A stretch of 64,000 nucleotides of DNA. Origin: Mesaphorura yosii. Its lineage: Eukaryota; Arthropoda; Collembola; Poduromorpha; Tullbergiidae. A program made the translations under genes and the position numbers. Of the stretch, positions 1 to 11,761 are shown piece after piece (the stretch's first letter is position 1; each line of letters begins with the position of its first letter). The notes under the pieces were generated by a model, which saw only the letters and a list, made by a program, of their open reading frames with translations, did no database searches and had not been told where the DNA came from. The stretch covers positions 37,641-101,640 of the forward strand of contig WIXG01000288.1 in NCBI GenBank assembly GCA_009869945.1, written 5' to 3'.

Positions 1-2734
1 CAGGCGATCGTTTCTCATGGTTATTTATCTTATGCACGAAGCGTAAACTTTGAACTCTCTACCCAAGCTGTCAGTGAATTATGCGCATAATTTTGTTAGT
101 CGTTTGAGATTTTGATGTATCTTTGTTTCGTTTGGACGACAAACCGCACCTGAGATCCTGAATTAATTTTAGCGACGAATCTTCCGTTGCAAAATTGAGA
201 TGCAAATCTCAACTTGAAAGCAAAGCAAACATATAACGATTTTTGTACGTGCATCATTGCGCGCAAGTGGAACAAAAATGCTCACTTGTTCATTGTATGG
301 CTTTGTCTGGAATTCTGTGGGGAATTACTCACATTGAAAGCGTTTCAGCCAACATTCAGAGGTGTAAGATAAATTAGAGTCACGCCAAACGCACTTTTTC
401 ACTTTGCTTAACAGTTTATTTAAATGAAACCTTAAATATTTGTCTTTTGCAATCGGAAGTACACAGAAGTTTGCCCCACACGAAAAATACAAGTAGAAAA
501 TTTAAAGCACCATTGTAATTCGCAATTTACGGACTACAATGATTCATTCGTTCAGTATTTGTACAAGACTATTACATTACATTGTTGTTTGGAAGCTTAT
601 GAGTTCAGTACGAGCAACTCCAGGTTTGCTGGCTTTTGTGAGACCTCTACCTTTCACTTGTCTGTTGTTGTCTCCATTCTCTCCGCAACGCTGTGCTAAA
701 CGCTTTCTAAAAAATCGCATGCAATCCTTTGCATTTGAACCAGAAAAACAGGCAGTTCAAGTTCAAAGGTCCTCAAAACTGGCGAAGGTTAAGGCACTAA
801 AGCGGAAAGATCCTCTGTGACGCAATCTTTAATCCCTTGCTTTATCATATTAACTCCAAACAACCAGAACGGACGGTTTCTTTTAAAAGTCCTTCCTTCC
901 TATCGCACCCTTAGACTTGTTTATGTAAGCGTAAATCTATTTTTGAACACGACTAACTTGACCATTGACCAGCTGCAATGATGACGTATCACATTGCCCC
1001 TGCAGTCGTGAGTCTCTTGTCTAATTTAAGGATTAATCACGAAAGTTTATCAGCACTGAGTCATGTTCTGTAAGTCCTGTGGGTAAAAACGTTGAGATTG
1101 AGATCAGGTTTCCATTTGAGACCACTGCTGTATCTACTAGTCAACGTAACCACGAACAGTTTTGGTCGTTGGTGAATTTTGGTCAGGATGACGAGGATTT
1201 TGACCCGATGTTACGTTGGCTGTGTCCTGTCACGTCGTCTTGCAAGCAGTGACCGCGTTCAATCAGATTTCGTATCCTGTATACCCAGAAAGACAGTAAC
1301 CTGTCTCTGACACTCGTTGAGACCCCGGCTTGGAAGAATTACTATCGTCATTCATTAATCTGAATATAACTCCATACAACCGACGTATTTTTATGAGCTT
1401 AGTCCCACCTGTGCGTAGTGCACACTTTCTCTTCGACAAAATGCTTGTCCGGCAGCAGTGATAAATAAAAGTGCTGCCTGACAATGAAAAAAAATTAAAG
1501 AGAAGGTTAACCATTTCATGTAATACGTGTGAGTCTTCTTTTTAAAGTACGGCCGGCCAATGCCTAGGTGAACGCAGGCTGAGCTGAAAGTATACAAAAG
1601 GAAGAGGAAACTGGGATGCAAATGAGTAGAGTGAGCCTCACTCACTTTTCACGAATGTACGTGGAAGTTGAGATTCACGTTTGTATACTTTTATCAGATT
1701 TAGCTTGATCATCACTTTGATATAAATATACCTGTTGAATGTTATTGACACTGATTTTGTCCGTTGCTAATTGAAGGACCTGAAGCTAAGCAAAGACGGT
1801 AAACACGATCTTGTTGTTTCCGATAATCTGCGCCCACACTTGTGTGTTAATGATGACAATATGATTAGCATTTTAGACGGTTGGAAAGTTGGAGTGGAAC
1901 TATGGGCATTCGCATTTGAGGCCAATTGGTCTTGTTATGTGATCGTTAGCGTAATTACAAGACTGCGTGCTTCCCTGCAAACTGCAACATGCATGGCGAG
2001 TATGATGGGCTTGCTCAGCAGGTGTAAATAAGATGCGACGCTATTTTTGCTCGTACGTACGAGCTCGAATTTCCATTCCCATGTATATTCTCTTGTAGTC
2101 AGAGTCGCAGACCCAGGGCTCGAATTGGCTTTGCTCACAACTGGACAAATATGACAACAGTCTGGTTTCGAAGTCAACGGAGAGTCGCCTCAACTGTATT
2201 GTTAATGGCCCAATGCATTACCGAATGAGTTTTTGGAGATTAGTCAGAAGTGCGAGAACACAAATCACGTTTATTTGTAGGACTGGCCAACGCATGACCG
2301 AGATAAGTCTTGACATTTACATTTTACATGTTAACTAAATCTACTCGGCCTGTCACCGATGAGAATCAAAATATTTAAATATGCATTACCAACAATTAGT
2401 GTGATTGCAGTTTGAATAGACTCGTTCAGCATTGAACGTTAAAAATGGTAAAATATTTAGTGTTTTTTATTTAGGTGCAACGGTGCAACCGGTTACGTTG
2501 CTTGCTATTTTTGTGCATAAGTTAAAATTCTCAGACTCAGAAGGTAAATGGTAACTAAATTAAAATACTCAGTTCAAATAAAAATGATATGTAATATTTG
2601 CATTGCTTAGGTTATACCCAACTTAATGTTTGCGACAAGAAGAAATAAATGTGTTTTCATGATTAAAAGCAAGATCACCGTTCCATTTGAATAAATAATT
2701 AAATACTCGTTTTAAAGCGAAGTTCGGACGTATC
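1..2734. other. Gene-free flank downstream of PGAP6/TMEM8
   Basis: I see no coding exon supported by splice sites or family similarity here. The few open frames are under 100 codons with unremarkable composition. The right end (about 2460-2734) is probably the 3' untranslated region of the minus-strand PGAP6/TMEM8 gene. The rest is AT-rich intergenic sequence with no recognisable repeat family. Confidence 0.6.
2466..2471 (-). terminator. Candidate polyadenylation signal of PGAP6/TMEM8
   Basis: The plus strand reads TTTATT, which is AATAAA on the minus strand, about 265 nt past the stop codon at 2735-2737. The distance is reasonable for a 3' untranslated region. The hexamer is common in AT-rich DNA, so this is only a candidate. 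Confidence 0.35.
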
Positions 2735-5700
2735 CTAGCGTGCATTATTTTCGTGTACTAAGTGATCCAGTTCTGATGTTACGAAGAAGATGGGACTAGA
2801 TGCATTATTCTGCTGGTACTCGCTGACGGCGGCCAGCTCGGCGCTGTTGCTGATTTCAAGTTTGCCTTGGCTTCCATTTGTTTCTGTTGACTCCTTTTTC
2901 TTCTTCGGCAGGAGGTACACCAAAGAAAGAGCGATGATGACATGCCATGCACTGTGAGTGTACTGAAATTGGAAAGATTACAATCAGCATCCGTAATCAG
3001 CATCAAATCTAAGGTCCACACAGTTGACCTTACTCGGTAGTTCTCTTCAGTTTCCACAAACGCAAACAAAATCAGTCCAGCTGATCCAAGCAACACTCCC
3101 GGGATGAACAAGAGGACAGCTTGCAGAGATGGCTTAATCAGTGTCCGCGAACGAATGCAGCGATAAACCCAGATACTTAACGGAATCGCAATTCCCAAGC
3201 AGAAGGGAACGATGAATACCATGAGACCTGTCGGATTCTGCACAACTCCTACTGCAATTATTAGCGCTCCCAGCATGTATAACACGGAGTCGAATTTTGG
3301 TGGATTATTTCCAAGTGAGATCAGAGTCACCCAAAACGCCAATATCGATGAGAAGAAATCGCAGAATTGCAAGACCTAATCAAAAAGAGGATAGATTAGT
3401 ACGAGCTGAGTCCGTGATATCAGTGAACGGCAAAGAAAAGAAGAAAACGCCATGATGCTTACCTGATAACGAGTTACGCAGTATCCGTAAATATCTTGAT
3501 CACAAGCATGGTAAAGAGTGGATGAGATCATGGTTGCCAAGTAGATCAGTATGTGAGTAAACATTCTTCTTCGAATTGCCAGAAATATTGCAGGAAGAAA
3601 GAATAAGTTACTCAGAGTCAATAAGAACGTAGTCAGCAGCAATATCCGCTCTGGTATCGCTTCAGAATCGTCTGTACAAGCCCATCCTCGATACCCTGTA
3701 AGAAAATACAAGTATTGGTTGATTGAAATTGGCAATTGACAATTATGCAGTCTAGAAACAGAAATGACAAGAGCAGACGTACCTCCGACGCAACGGCATG
3801 ACGTGTAAAAGAACTGTCCCTTGTGAACTTCTTGGCAGATTCCATATTTTCCACATGGTAGAATGGGTCCACCGGGCGACAGCGGCTTGGTTAAAACGCA
3901 AGGTTGAGTTCTGATGTCCAATGAAATTAGAAAATCCTCACCAGCGCAGGGCACTTTTTCACTGAGGAGCAAATCAGTATGTCATTAGTTACTTCGAAAA
4001 TACTTGAAGTGAAACGAGTTCATTGGAATTACTTTTCGTAGTAGCAAGTTGTTGTAAAAGATACGAACCACACATCCGGCTCCGGATACGGGATCAGGAC
4101 CGTATCATCGACTCTGGACACATTGTTTGCGTTAGAAATGGTCAGCAGTAGGCCAGATTCACAGCAGTCTGTGATATTATCACTTTCGCAGCAAAACGTT
4201 GCAGGTGGTCGTCCTTTTCGAATGCATCCAATGATTGATAACATTTGCGTCTCATTCTGGAAATTGAAGAAAATGGTCAAAGCAAGGCTCGCTTAAAGGT
4301 GCATGGAAGTCGGAATAGTTTTAATTTCCTACCATTTGTGGCTCATCCAAGTGAATGCTGACACTCAAGGTGCCTCCGATGTCAATGTAGGGAAGGAGTT
4401 CGAACGAAACACCCACTGATCTCGTGTCTTTCACCGCGAGCCAAGTAGTAAATAGCTCCTTGCCCTTAAATATAAGTAATGACAAGATCGATTAATACAT
4501 AATGACGACACACCAGCATTCCGTTCTCCTGCTTAAATATCTTACCTCGAGTAGAAAGGTATCTGAGAAGTCTTGTGCATGCTTGATCCGAGTCAATCGG
4601 AAGATGGGAACGCACAAGCACTCAGGCTCTTCGAAAATTAACTCCCCGGTCTGATTCTCCTTACTTAAATACGTTCGAACGGCTTGGTCTTTGCTCTTGG
4701 ATTTGTTGTTATTGTTGTTGGTGATCAGTTCCGCCATTTGCCTGATAGCTGTGCTTTGCGTGAGCTTCGGGTAACACTCTATATGACGAGTAAAAACCTG
4801 CGACTGAGCCTCTGAACCTTTCGAAATGTATTGATCAATGTCATTGTTAAGTACAATTGCTTACCATTCACATTAATTGTAACATTGTAGGTTACCCTCG
4901 TCTCAGTTACTACCACCAAATAATAGTACGAGTCTGACACCGGAAACATTTCGGTATAGGTTATGTTTGATCCAGTTTCATCACTAATTGACGTGATGAT
5001 GCCCTCATCAGTGCTGAAGTGAGGTAAAGCTCTTGGACGTAACAGAATTTGCTGAATGCAAGTAGTCACGGAAGAAATATTATAGACTCCTGAGTCGCTG
5101 CTCGTATTGTCTTCAGGTCGAGTTGATGATTTATTCATTGGGTCGGAGAGATCAAGTCCGTTCCGGTTTGAGTATAGTGAGAATCTACGTGTTGTTTGTA
5201 GACGGCAGCTGTCTATTCTCAAGGTGAATGACCATACACCGCTTGGAATATAAAATCTGCAATGGTAATTTTGCAATTAAAACAATGGGACCTCATCAAC
5301 GCAACCACGCTCAATGCAATCATGGCACCTGCTCACTCACTTACTTGTAGTACGCATATCGCTCAGTATTCCTCAGATTAACAGTTCTCTCCAGCGGAAT
5401 CGTGTCCATGCTTGGAGCCTTATTCCAAATTGCAATTGAACCTAAGCTGTACTGGCACTTGTGCCCGATTCCCTGCAGGAATCCAGTCCATTTAGCATAT
5501 TGTAATTAAATAGCAAATTACTAAAATCCTAACCTCTTGTTGTACTGGCTGGTCGAAATTCGGTAAATATCCTGCAGCAAACCAACTTCCGGGCAACGGG
5601 TTATTTATGCGAAACAGAGTTGCATCGTGCGGTTTGAACTTTGATTGCAAAGTCAAGTTCAGCATGGACGTTCTTCCCATGTGTAGCTGCGGTGGATAAG

Positions 5701-6120
5701 TTGCATTGTCTGGTGACACAACCGGATAGCTTCCGGGCTGCAAAAATCTGCATGAAAATTCTCTCTTAGGGGTTATGAGGTTATGATCGAACAGCATGTG
5801 TGTCTTTTGGAATGGACTTACATATAGACTTCTCTTGTTGGACAACCGGGATCATCCATGAAAGCTGCAAACTGGAAATTTGCTTGAGAAACTTCTCTCG
5901 GGACGTAATAGTGAAAGAGCGTAACATCTGCATAGCTTCGATATGGACGCAGCAAGCCTTCTTGGCTCGCTTCTGGGAGGACGCAGCAAACTTCAGCCAC
6001 TACAAAGAGATCGAATAAGTTAGACCGCCCAGAAAACTGGGAACCATGTAAGGGCAATGCCAGGATCTTGCCATTACCTGTCAGCGCCAGCCATGTGACC
6101 AAAATCCACTTGAAACCCAT
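2735..6120 (-). CDS. TMEM8: PGAP6/TMEM8-family GPI-anchor phospholipase-like membrane protein
   Basis: Twelve exons (minus strand, 5' to 3'): 6120-6078, 5999-5822, 5747-5534, 5472-5345, 5256-4865, 4811-4546, 4464-4333, 4256-4033, 3961-3783, 3695-3463, 3375-3034, 2962-2735; 852 residues with consistent splice phases. The start at 6120 gives a clean signal peptide (MGFKWILVTWLALT). A large extracellular region with Asn-rich glycosylation sites follows, containing SWFAAGYLP and IPYPEPDVW as in vertebrate TMEM8A/B. Next come an EGF-like module near residues 562-591 (CGKYGIC, RGWACTD) and a seven-helix C-terminal domain. The CREST-superfamily metal-hydrolase residues are all present: S644-x3-H648 (STLYHACD), D669 (FCDFF) and H780-x3-H784 (HSAWH). 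Characterised PGAP6 acts as a phospholipase A2 on GPI-anchored proteins at the cell surface. The same activity here is inferred from the intact motif. Confidence 0.94.
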
Positions 6121-7843
6121 GCTGGGTTTCTGTCTGCTGTTCGGCGTAAACTCTACCACGTAATAACTTTTAGCTGCGACATTTCTAGTTCGTTTGCGTC
6201 TTCGAACAGTGAGAAAGCAAACTGAAACTCGTTTCAGCCTCGATGAAGAATCCAAATTTTATCTTGGACATGCAATGGTAGAGAGCTAATATTACAGGAA
6301 CTTCTTGAGACCGTTATAATAATTACATAACTCAGCTGCTTTTTGGTGCAGCAACACTGGGTATAAATTAGTCTTTACCGATTTATCTTAAAGAAGATTA
6401 CGGTGCTTACGTTTTAATGATTCTTCAAGGCGTTACCGCGTTACTTCTTCGCAAACGTTATAACTACCGTAAAATGTCGAAAACACTGCCTTACAAATCA
6501 AATGCACAATAAGTGGCTGTTAAATGGCCTGCATTTCAATAGCTAATGGAATGAGATCACACAAATACTCATTAAGTTCCTGCTGCAAGTTTAGCTACAC
6601 AGCGTAATAGCAAATGTCGTGATGTCATGCAAAGTCATATCATTGTCGCATTGATATGATAATTAACACACGTTGAAGTTACAATAATAACAACTATGAA
6701 TCAGCTGGATTTTGTATGTATTGAATAAAGCCTGTCTTAGTTCGTTAATTCGCCCAATTAAGAATACATTGGACAAGAAAGCGGTAAAGTTTTGATTGAG
6801 ATTGAGGTACTGATTGAATTGAATGTTAAGTGTTAAGTTTAACAATTTAGATCAGAAATCTCACGTGTGTCTTGAACGGTAAGAATAAAAACTATCAACT
6901 TGTCAACCCTGATTTGTTAGTGAGTATTTTGTCGAATCCAGTTGTTTGTTCCAGGCCGGATTGCTAAGTGCAGTGTTCAGTCGTGGCTCGTGAATATTTG
7001 AGACTCTCAAAATCTGTAACGCATACGGCACGTGTTGTTAAATTGTTTCGCGTTTGGAATTGTTATGACTAGTGAAGAATGGGGCGGATGATATATTTTT
7101 TACAAAATATGATAAGATAAGCATGTAGCAGGCATCAATGACCTTGCCTAGGTTAATTAGTCCTTGACACACGATATACAAATTAAGCTAAAGCTACTGC
7201 CTCGCTGAACGAGGAATGAAACAGGGCTTACCCGCTGTTGTTTCCGCGTGCCGATTGCGCGTAGTCAGTTATCAGCCGCAAGAAATGGAACTGTTAATCA
7301 ATTGACGCACCACCTGCAATGCGTGATTGCTTTGTATTTGCTTACATGATATTGCTGACAGAATGCGAGATCTTCTTGAAATTCACAAGCCTGGGAGTCA
7401 AGATCATGGTCTGAAGGCCATGTTTAGACAGAAAAATTTGCGAAACCTCACCACCAAATGCAGCTACACTAAATGGGCAACTGGTCAAAATTCACTGAAA
7501 CAGAGGCTGTGTATCTGGTAGCAGCCTCTGTCTAGACACTTATTAGTATTGTTATGCAATGGCAAGGAAAAAGTCAGCTGCTCGAATCGTTCCCAATGCA
7601 GTTTCATGCAATATTAATACAACCAACCACACACAAATGCACCATGGCGGATTCCATTTGATTTTTCAATAAAAGAGTCCCTTTACAGTCTCCACGCTAC
7701 CAAGCGGGGGAGGTCGCTGGAAATGTTGGTCTCCATTGATTTCTGGAAGGCCACTGGTCCTGCGCTGCCTACGAGATCTTAAACGATTCTAAATGTCTCT
7801 ATTCTTGGCTTCGTCTGGGAAAGTAAAACCTGAATTATCGGCC
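6121..7843. promoter_or_regulatory. Intergenic region between divergent PGAP6/TMEM8 and TAF11
   Basis: The two genes start head to head about 1.7 kb apart, so this stretch should contain both promoters and 5' untranslated sequence. In-frame open sequence continues upstream of the chosen TMEM8 start to 6255, but it is basic and lacks a signal peptide. I see no TATA/initiator pair at canonical spacing for either gene. Confidence 0.5.
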
Positions 7844-9084
7844 ATGAGCTCTGCTGAAGAGGTAAGCGCAAATGTCAAGACTTAGCATCGTTGAAGGGAC
7901 AACAATGCAGTTATTCTGTTATATTGCCGAAAATGTTTATTCACCAGATTAAGATGGCCAGTTTAAGCGACGACGATGAGGACGAAATTGACATGACAAG
8001 CACGAATGCCCCTGACAAAGAATTCCCACACGAAGAGCCACCACCTACTTTGCCACTAGACACCAGCACCTCTTCCATAGTCGTGGACGCGGATGACGAG
8101 AATGAAGACGAGCCTTCAGAAGCGGAACCCTCATCTTCCAGCCCAAGCTTTGAGGAAACGAAAAATTATAGTTTTGTACTCGACACCTCCATTGTAGATG
8201 TCTCGCTACAAAAGGACGACGACGACTCCGTCATCCTGTCTCAGGACAGTGGTATCGAATCACAGCTACCACCGTCGACACTGAATACGAGTCAGAGTCA
8301 AGATACACGGCAGAAGGATGATGATGAAACTAAGAGTGACGAGGAACCGGAAACGGAGCAAACTTCAGCTCCGATGCCATCACAGATTCATACCGCTGGT
8401 CCATCAACAGCTGAATCTTTGGCTGAGTTGGGCTTATCACCGCATGAAATAAATAAACAGCTCCAGAGAGAAGCCACAGCTAGAAATAAGCGCGAAGTTG
8501 AGGAAGAAGAGCGGGAGAGAATGCAGTACGCACAACCTAGAACCCTTTGGGCCCAAAAATTTGTGAGATCTTGAAGCTAATTATTTTTTTCTGATATTTC
8601 AGAGTACTTGTTTCCAACTTTACCGAAGATCAGTTGGATCGCTATGAGATGTATAGGCGGGCAGCCTTTCCTAAGGCTGCAATTAAAAGGGTTGGTTTCC
8701 GTTTCATTGAGAATATTAACAGAATACAACAATGAGTTGTCATTAATAAATTATGAAATCGCGGATTGGGAACAGTTAATGCAGGTGATCACGGGAAACT
8801 CGGTATCCCAGAACGCTGTGATAGCAATGTCGGGAATTGCAAAAGTATTTATTGGTGAGATTGTCGAGGAGGGTACGTATTCATTTAATGCTCATTCATT
8901 CATTCATTCATTTGATTTACTTAACATTAACATTTGCTTCATCTCAGCACTTGATGTGGAGGAGAGATGGGGTGATTCCGGCCCTATCCAGCCGAAGCAC
9001 ATTCGGGAGGCGGTACGGATTCTAAGACAAAAGCGCGGTGTACCGAAGTGCAACACGTACCGCATGAACCCGTACCATCTCTAA
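7844..9084 (+). CDS. TAF11: Transcription initiation factor TFIID subunit 11 (TAF11)
   Basis: Five exons: 7844-7861, 7948-8525, 8603-8690, 8776-8872, 8948-9084; 305 residues. TAF11 is a nuclear TFIID subunit that forms a histone-fold pair with TAF13 near TBP and the promoter. Spliced exons 2-5 read [64 protein letters not shown] and [15 protein letters not shown], nearly collinear with vertebrate TAF11. The histone fold spans about residues 200-290. The N-terminal 190 residues are acidic, Ser-rich and presumably disordered, making this longer than the human protein (about 211 residues). Exon 1 (MSSAEE) is inferred from a good donor (GAG|gtaagc) and acceptor (caccag|ATT). Translation could instead start at the ATG at 7954. 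The TAF13-like contact and nuclear role are family knowledge. Confidence 0.96.
8893..8912 (+). repeat. (CATT)5 microsatellite in a TAF11 intron
   Basis: Five perfect CATT units lie in the intron between exons 4 and 5 of TAF11, upstream of its acceptor. It is likely length-polymorphic, with no visible effect on splice sites. Confidence 0.9.
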
Positions 9085-9328
9085 TACACACATCGCGCAT
9101 AATTTTCCGGATACTCCATAGTTATTGGAATGGAGACCTCGACCGTGGAGTTTGCTATCTAAAATCCAGAATGAGGAAAATCTTCGAGCCGAACCTGTTC
9201 GAAAAAAAATTCTCGCCCTTTGTATTTAATTCTGCATGCAAATTAGTGTGAAGTTTTACAGATGTTTTAACTTAGAATAGGGTCAGATTTTATATCTTGT
9301 AAACGCTTCACGGCAGCGTATAAAAGCA

Positions 9329-9334
9329 AATAAA
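9329..9334 (+). terminator. Polyadenylation signal of TAF11
   Basis: A canonical AATAAA lies 245 nt after the TAF11 stop codon, followed within 30 nt by a GT/T-rich stretch. It fits a short 3' untranslated region. The nearby TATAAAAG at 9319-9326 falls in the same region and has no initiator at the right spacing. Confidence 0.7.
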
Positions 9335-9730
9335 GGCCGTTTTGATTTTACATGCTGGCTCTCCGTCCAACTTATAGAACTTTCTACGTGAAGTCGTCGT
9401 TTGAGGATTCAACGTCTTGTTTAAGGATGACATTACGTTTACCACGAGATTGCTGAATACCACGCAGAATCGTATTTCATTGCCAACCGAGGTAAGACAC
9501 AGGCTGCTAGCTCTTCTGTGGTCAATGGCCTATGGAGCTGAAATCGATTTCCTATTTCCGAAGGAGGCACATCGATATCGTCACGAACAAAAATTAAATA
9601 AATTATGTCACTACGTATAAAGTTGTCTCGTGATACAATGGAAAGAAGGTGTCAATTTGGACTGCAAGTGAGCGTTCTTCTCAATCAACATGCGTACGTA
9701 GTAAAGAGCAGTGCCACGAGAACAGTACAG

Positions 9731-9760
9731 CCGTTATCAAGATTTAGTCTCTGATAACGG
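9731..9760 (+). repeat. Perfect 9-bp inverted repeat (hairpin 1)
   Basis: CCGTTATCA at 9731-9739 is the exact reverse complement of TGATAACGG at 9752-9760, with a 12-nt loop. It sits 11 nt before a second, longer hairpin. Function unknown. Confidence 0.85.
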
Positions 9761-9771
9761 ACCCCACACAT

Positions 9772-9803
9772 AGCATTGGGGTATGGGAATACCCCACAAT
9801 GCT
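9772..9803 (+). repeat. 13-15-bp near-perfect inverted repeat (hairpin 2)
   Basis: AGCATTGGGGTAT (9772-9784) pairs with ATACCCCACAATGCT (9789-9803) across a 4-nt loop. The right arm carries a 2-nt insertion. The upstream ACCCCA at 9761-9766 could instead pair with TGGGGT at 9777-9782, so two folds are possible. Confidence 0.85.
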
Positions 9804-10535
9804 TAAGGCTCATTTGCATTATTGGATTAAATCCTGATAAGATTGTTCGTTTGTGCCATTGCTCTTTCTTGTAGTAGGCGTAACAGCGTACGTGGTAGCC
9901 ATAAAGTCTGGTGTGCTCAGCGTTGTCAGGAGACAGAAAAAGCGAAGACGAGCGTTCTGTTTACATTGCATCGAGTTGCAGCGCACGCCATTCACAGCAG
10001 AACCCGAAGTAGTAGTTCGGAGAAATTGTTTGAATTTCTCGGCGTTTTGGGCCTGGTCTGGCTGGCTCTTAGGCTACAGTGCATGCAAAAGGCAACAGTA
10101 GCTGCGCACATGGCGCAGTCGCAGTCGATGTCATTATCCGGTGAGTATTCGCAACCCGTGTTTCCTTTCCTTCTCACACACCATGCCACACTCCAACAAC
10201 CATGATGCAATTACGACTACGATATTTGGTCACGGCGTGCCATGCCTGGCAAGCATGCAGCGAGTACGGAAAGTGAATTGCACTTTCGATTGCAAATGCC
10301 CGGAGTTCCGAGTGTTTACTCATAAAAGGAAATATTTTGAAAAGCTGATCTGTTCTCGTCTGGTATGGTGTGTGGAAACGTGTTCGACGAATTAATCGCA
10401 CATTCAAATTTCGACTTATTGTTATTGTTTTATTGCAAAGAGAGACTTGTAGCACCGATCGACAATAATTGAAGAAAGCCTTCCCTTCTAATTGTAGTTC
10501 TTGACGTTAAATTATATTACGTCGTCTCAAAAGTG

Positions 10536-10571
10536 TATAAATGAGGTAGAGTTCCAAAGTAAACGTCATTC
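10536..10571 (+). promoter_or_regulatory. Candidate core promoter (TATA box plus initiator) for the SLC7 gene
   Basis: TATAAATG at 10536-10543 is followed by TCATTC at 10566-10571, an exact match to the arthropod initiator consensus TCAKTY. The initiator A (10568) is 32 nt downstream of the first T of the TATA box, the canonical spacing. The next coding sequence on this strand is the SLC7 start at 11762. Assignment to that gene is inferred from position. Confidence 0.55.
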
Positions 10572-10583
10572 ATCATAATCTAT

Positions 10584-10619
10584 CCGGCAGTCTCGGGCCT
10601 CGCAGATAGACTCTGCCGG
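10584..10619 (+). repeat. GC-rich 7-bp inverted repeat just after the candidate start site
   Basis: CCGGCAG (10584-10590) pairs exactly with CTGCCGG (10613-10619), and the stem can extend by TCT/AGA past a 2-nt bulge. If transcription starts at 10568, this hairpin would lie about 17-52 nt into the transcript. It has no CAGWGH loop, so it is not an iron-responsive element. Confidence 0.7.
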
Positions 10620-11761
10620 GTCCATGCAATTAAAGTATTAATGACTTGATACGGAGAACAAAGACCAAGACGACTTATCGCCAGTGGTTTGCATACGCAC
10701 TCTATGACTGCGGTCAAGTGAGCCAAGTCAAACGTCAAAGTGAACGACCATCACACGGAATGAACTGACTGTCGTCTCCTGCTCTACGCTTGTGATTATT
10801 AACAAGAACGAGAAATAGTGAACAGTATTCATTACAGTAATTGCACAACCCGGCGCTGTTATCCGCGCACAAGTACGCGCCCATGCTCCAGTGGTCTTGT
10901 ACTTGCCTTGGTCGCCTCCGTATCATAGTAATTGGAGAGCAACTCAACCGTGACGGGCAGACAACAGACTTTCCGCGCATCTTTGCGGCGAGTGATACAA
11001 ACTTTGTGCTGTGTAATAAATTATGCACACAAAATAATAGCAAATAGGCAAGACTCATACAACAGCCAACAAAACTCCATATCATACGTGTGAATATGCT
11101 AATAGTTTACACTTACTGGCATTGCATCGTGTCGTGTCGAAGATTCCAGTCAAGATGAGTTCTTGTGCAGTTGCAAAAAACGCTCAGTAGTCTGCAGCAG
11201 CATTTGTCTCAATTTACTCAACCAAAGCAAGCCAAGTTAACAATAGAAGCCAAACGGTGAAAGAATAATTCGCACTCTCAGTCTTTTGCTCTTTGCTTGT
11301 CTGGTGGTGGTGCTCACATTGCGTAACACAGTGCGAAAGAACACACGGTACGGGTACGCGTTCGGTGCAGTGAAGGCTTGTTGTAGTTTTAAATTGTCTC
11401 AACATTAATCTCAATAAGTCGGTACGCTCGGCAACAACGCAACAGGCAGTGTGCGGCTACGGTGCGGTGAAATTTGGTTCTTGGTCGCTCATTCAAGAAG
11501 CACGGATCGTTGAGACAAGACGCTCCGGAGTCTAGTGCTAATTGTGGTGGTGGAAGTACACGTCTCAAGTGCATAGACTGGAAACTGGTTTTTATCTTTA
11601 ACCACCATAGTGAAACTGCAAACTACTCTTTCTCCAAACTTTTGTGAAATGGTTGTGTTGTGATATGAAACTTCAGAACTAGTCTCAACTCTAGCTCGGA
11701 AACAATTCTCTGTGAGAAGACACGTTTTAGTTGAATAGTTTACCAAATTAGCAACATCAAG

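Larger units (their letters stand above)
9085..11761. other. Region between TAF11 and the SLC7 gene
   Basis: The first 270 nt are the TAF11 3' untranslated region. Two adjacent hairpins lie at 9731-9803 and a TATA/initiator pair at 10536-10571. The latter is the best candidate promoter of the downstream transporter, so 10568-11761 is probably its 5' untranslated region, perhaps with an intron. Short open frames here (for example near 9417-9620 and 9843-10205) resemble nothing I know. Confidence 0.5.

Noticed and set aside
8563-8602. GTGAGA donor at 8563 for TAF11 exon 2
   Set aside because: Joining 8562 to 8603 puts the histone fold out of frame. The 8526 donor restores MQVLVSNF exactly.
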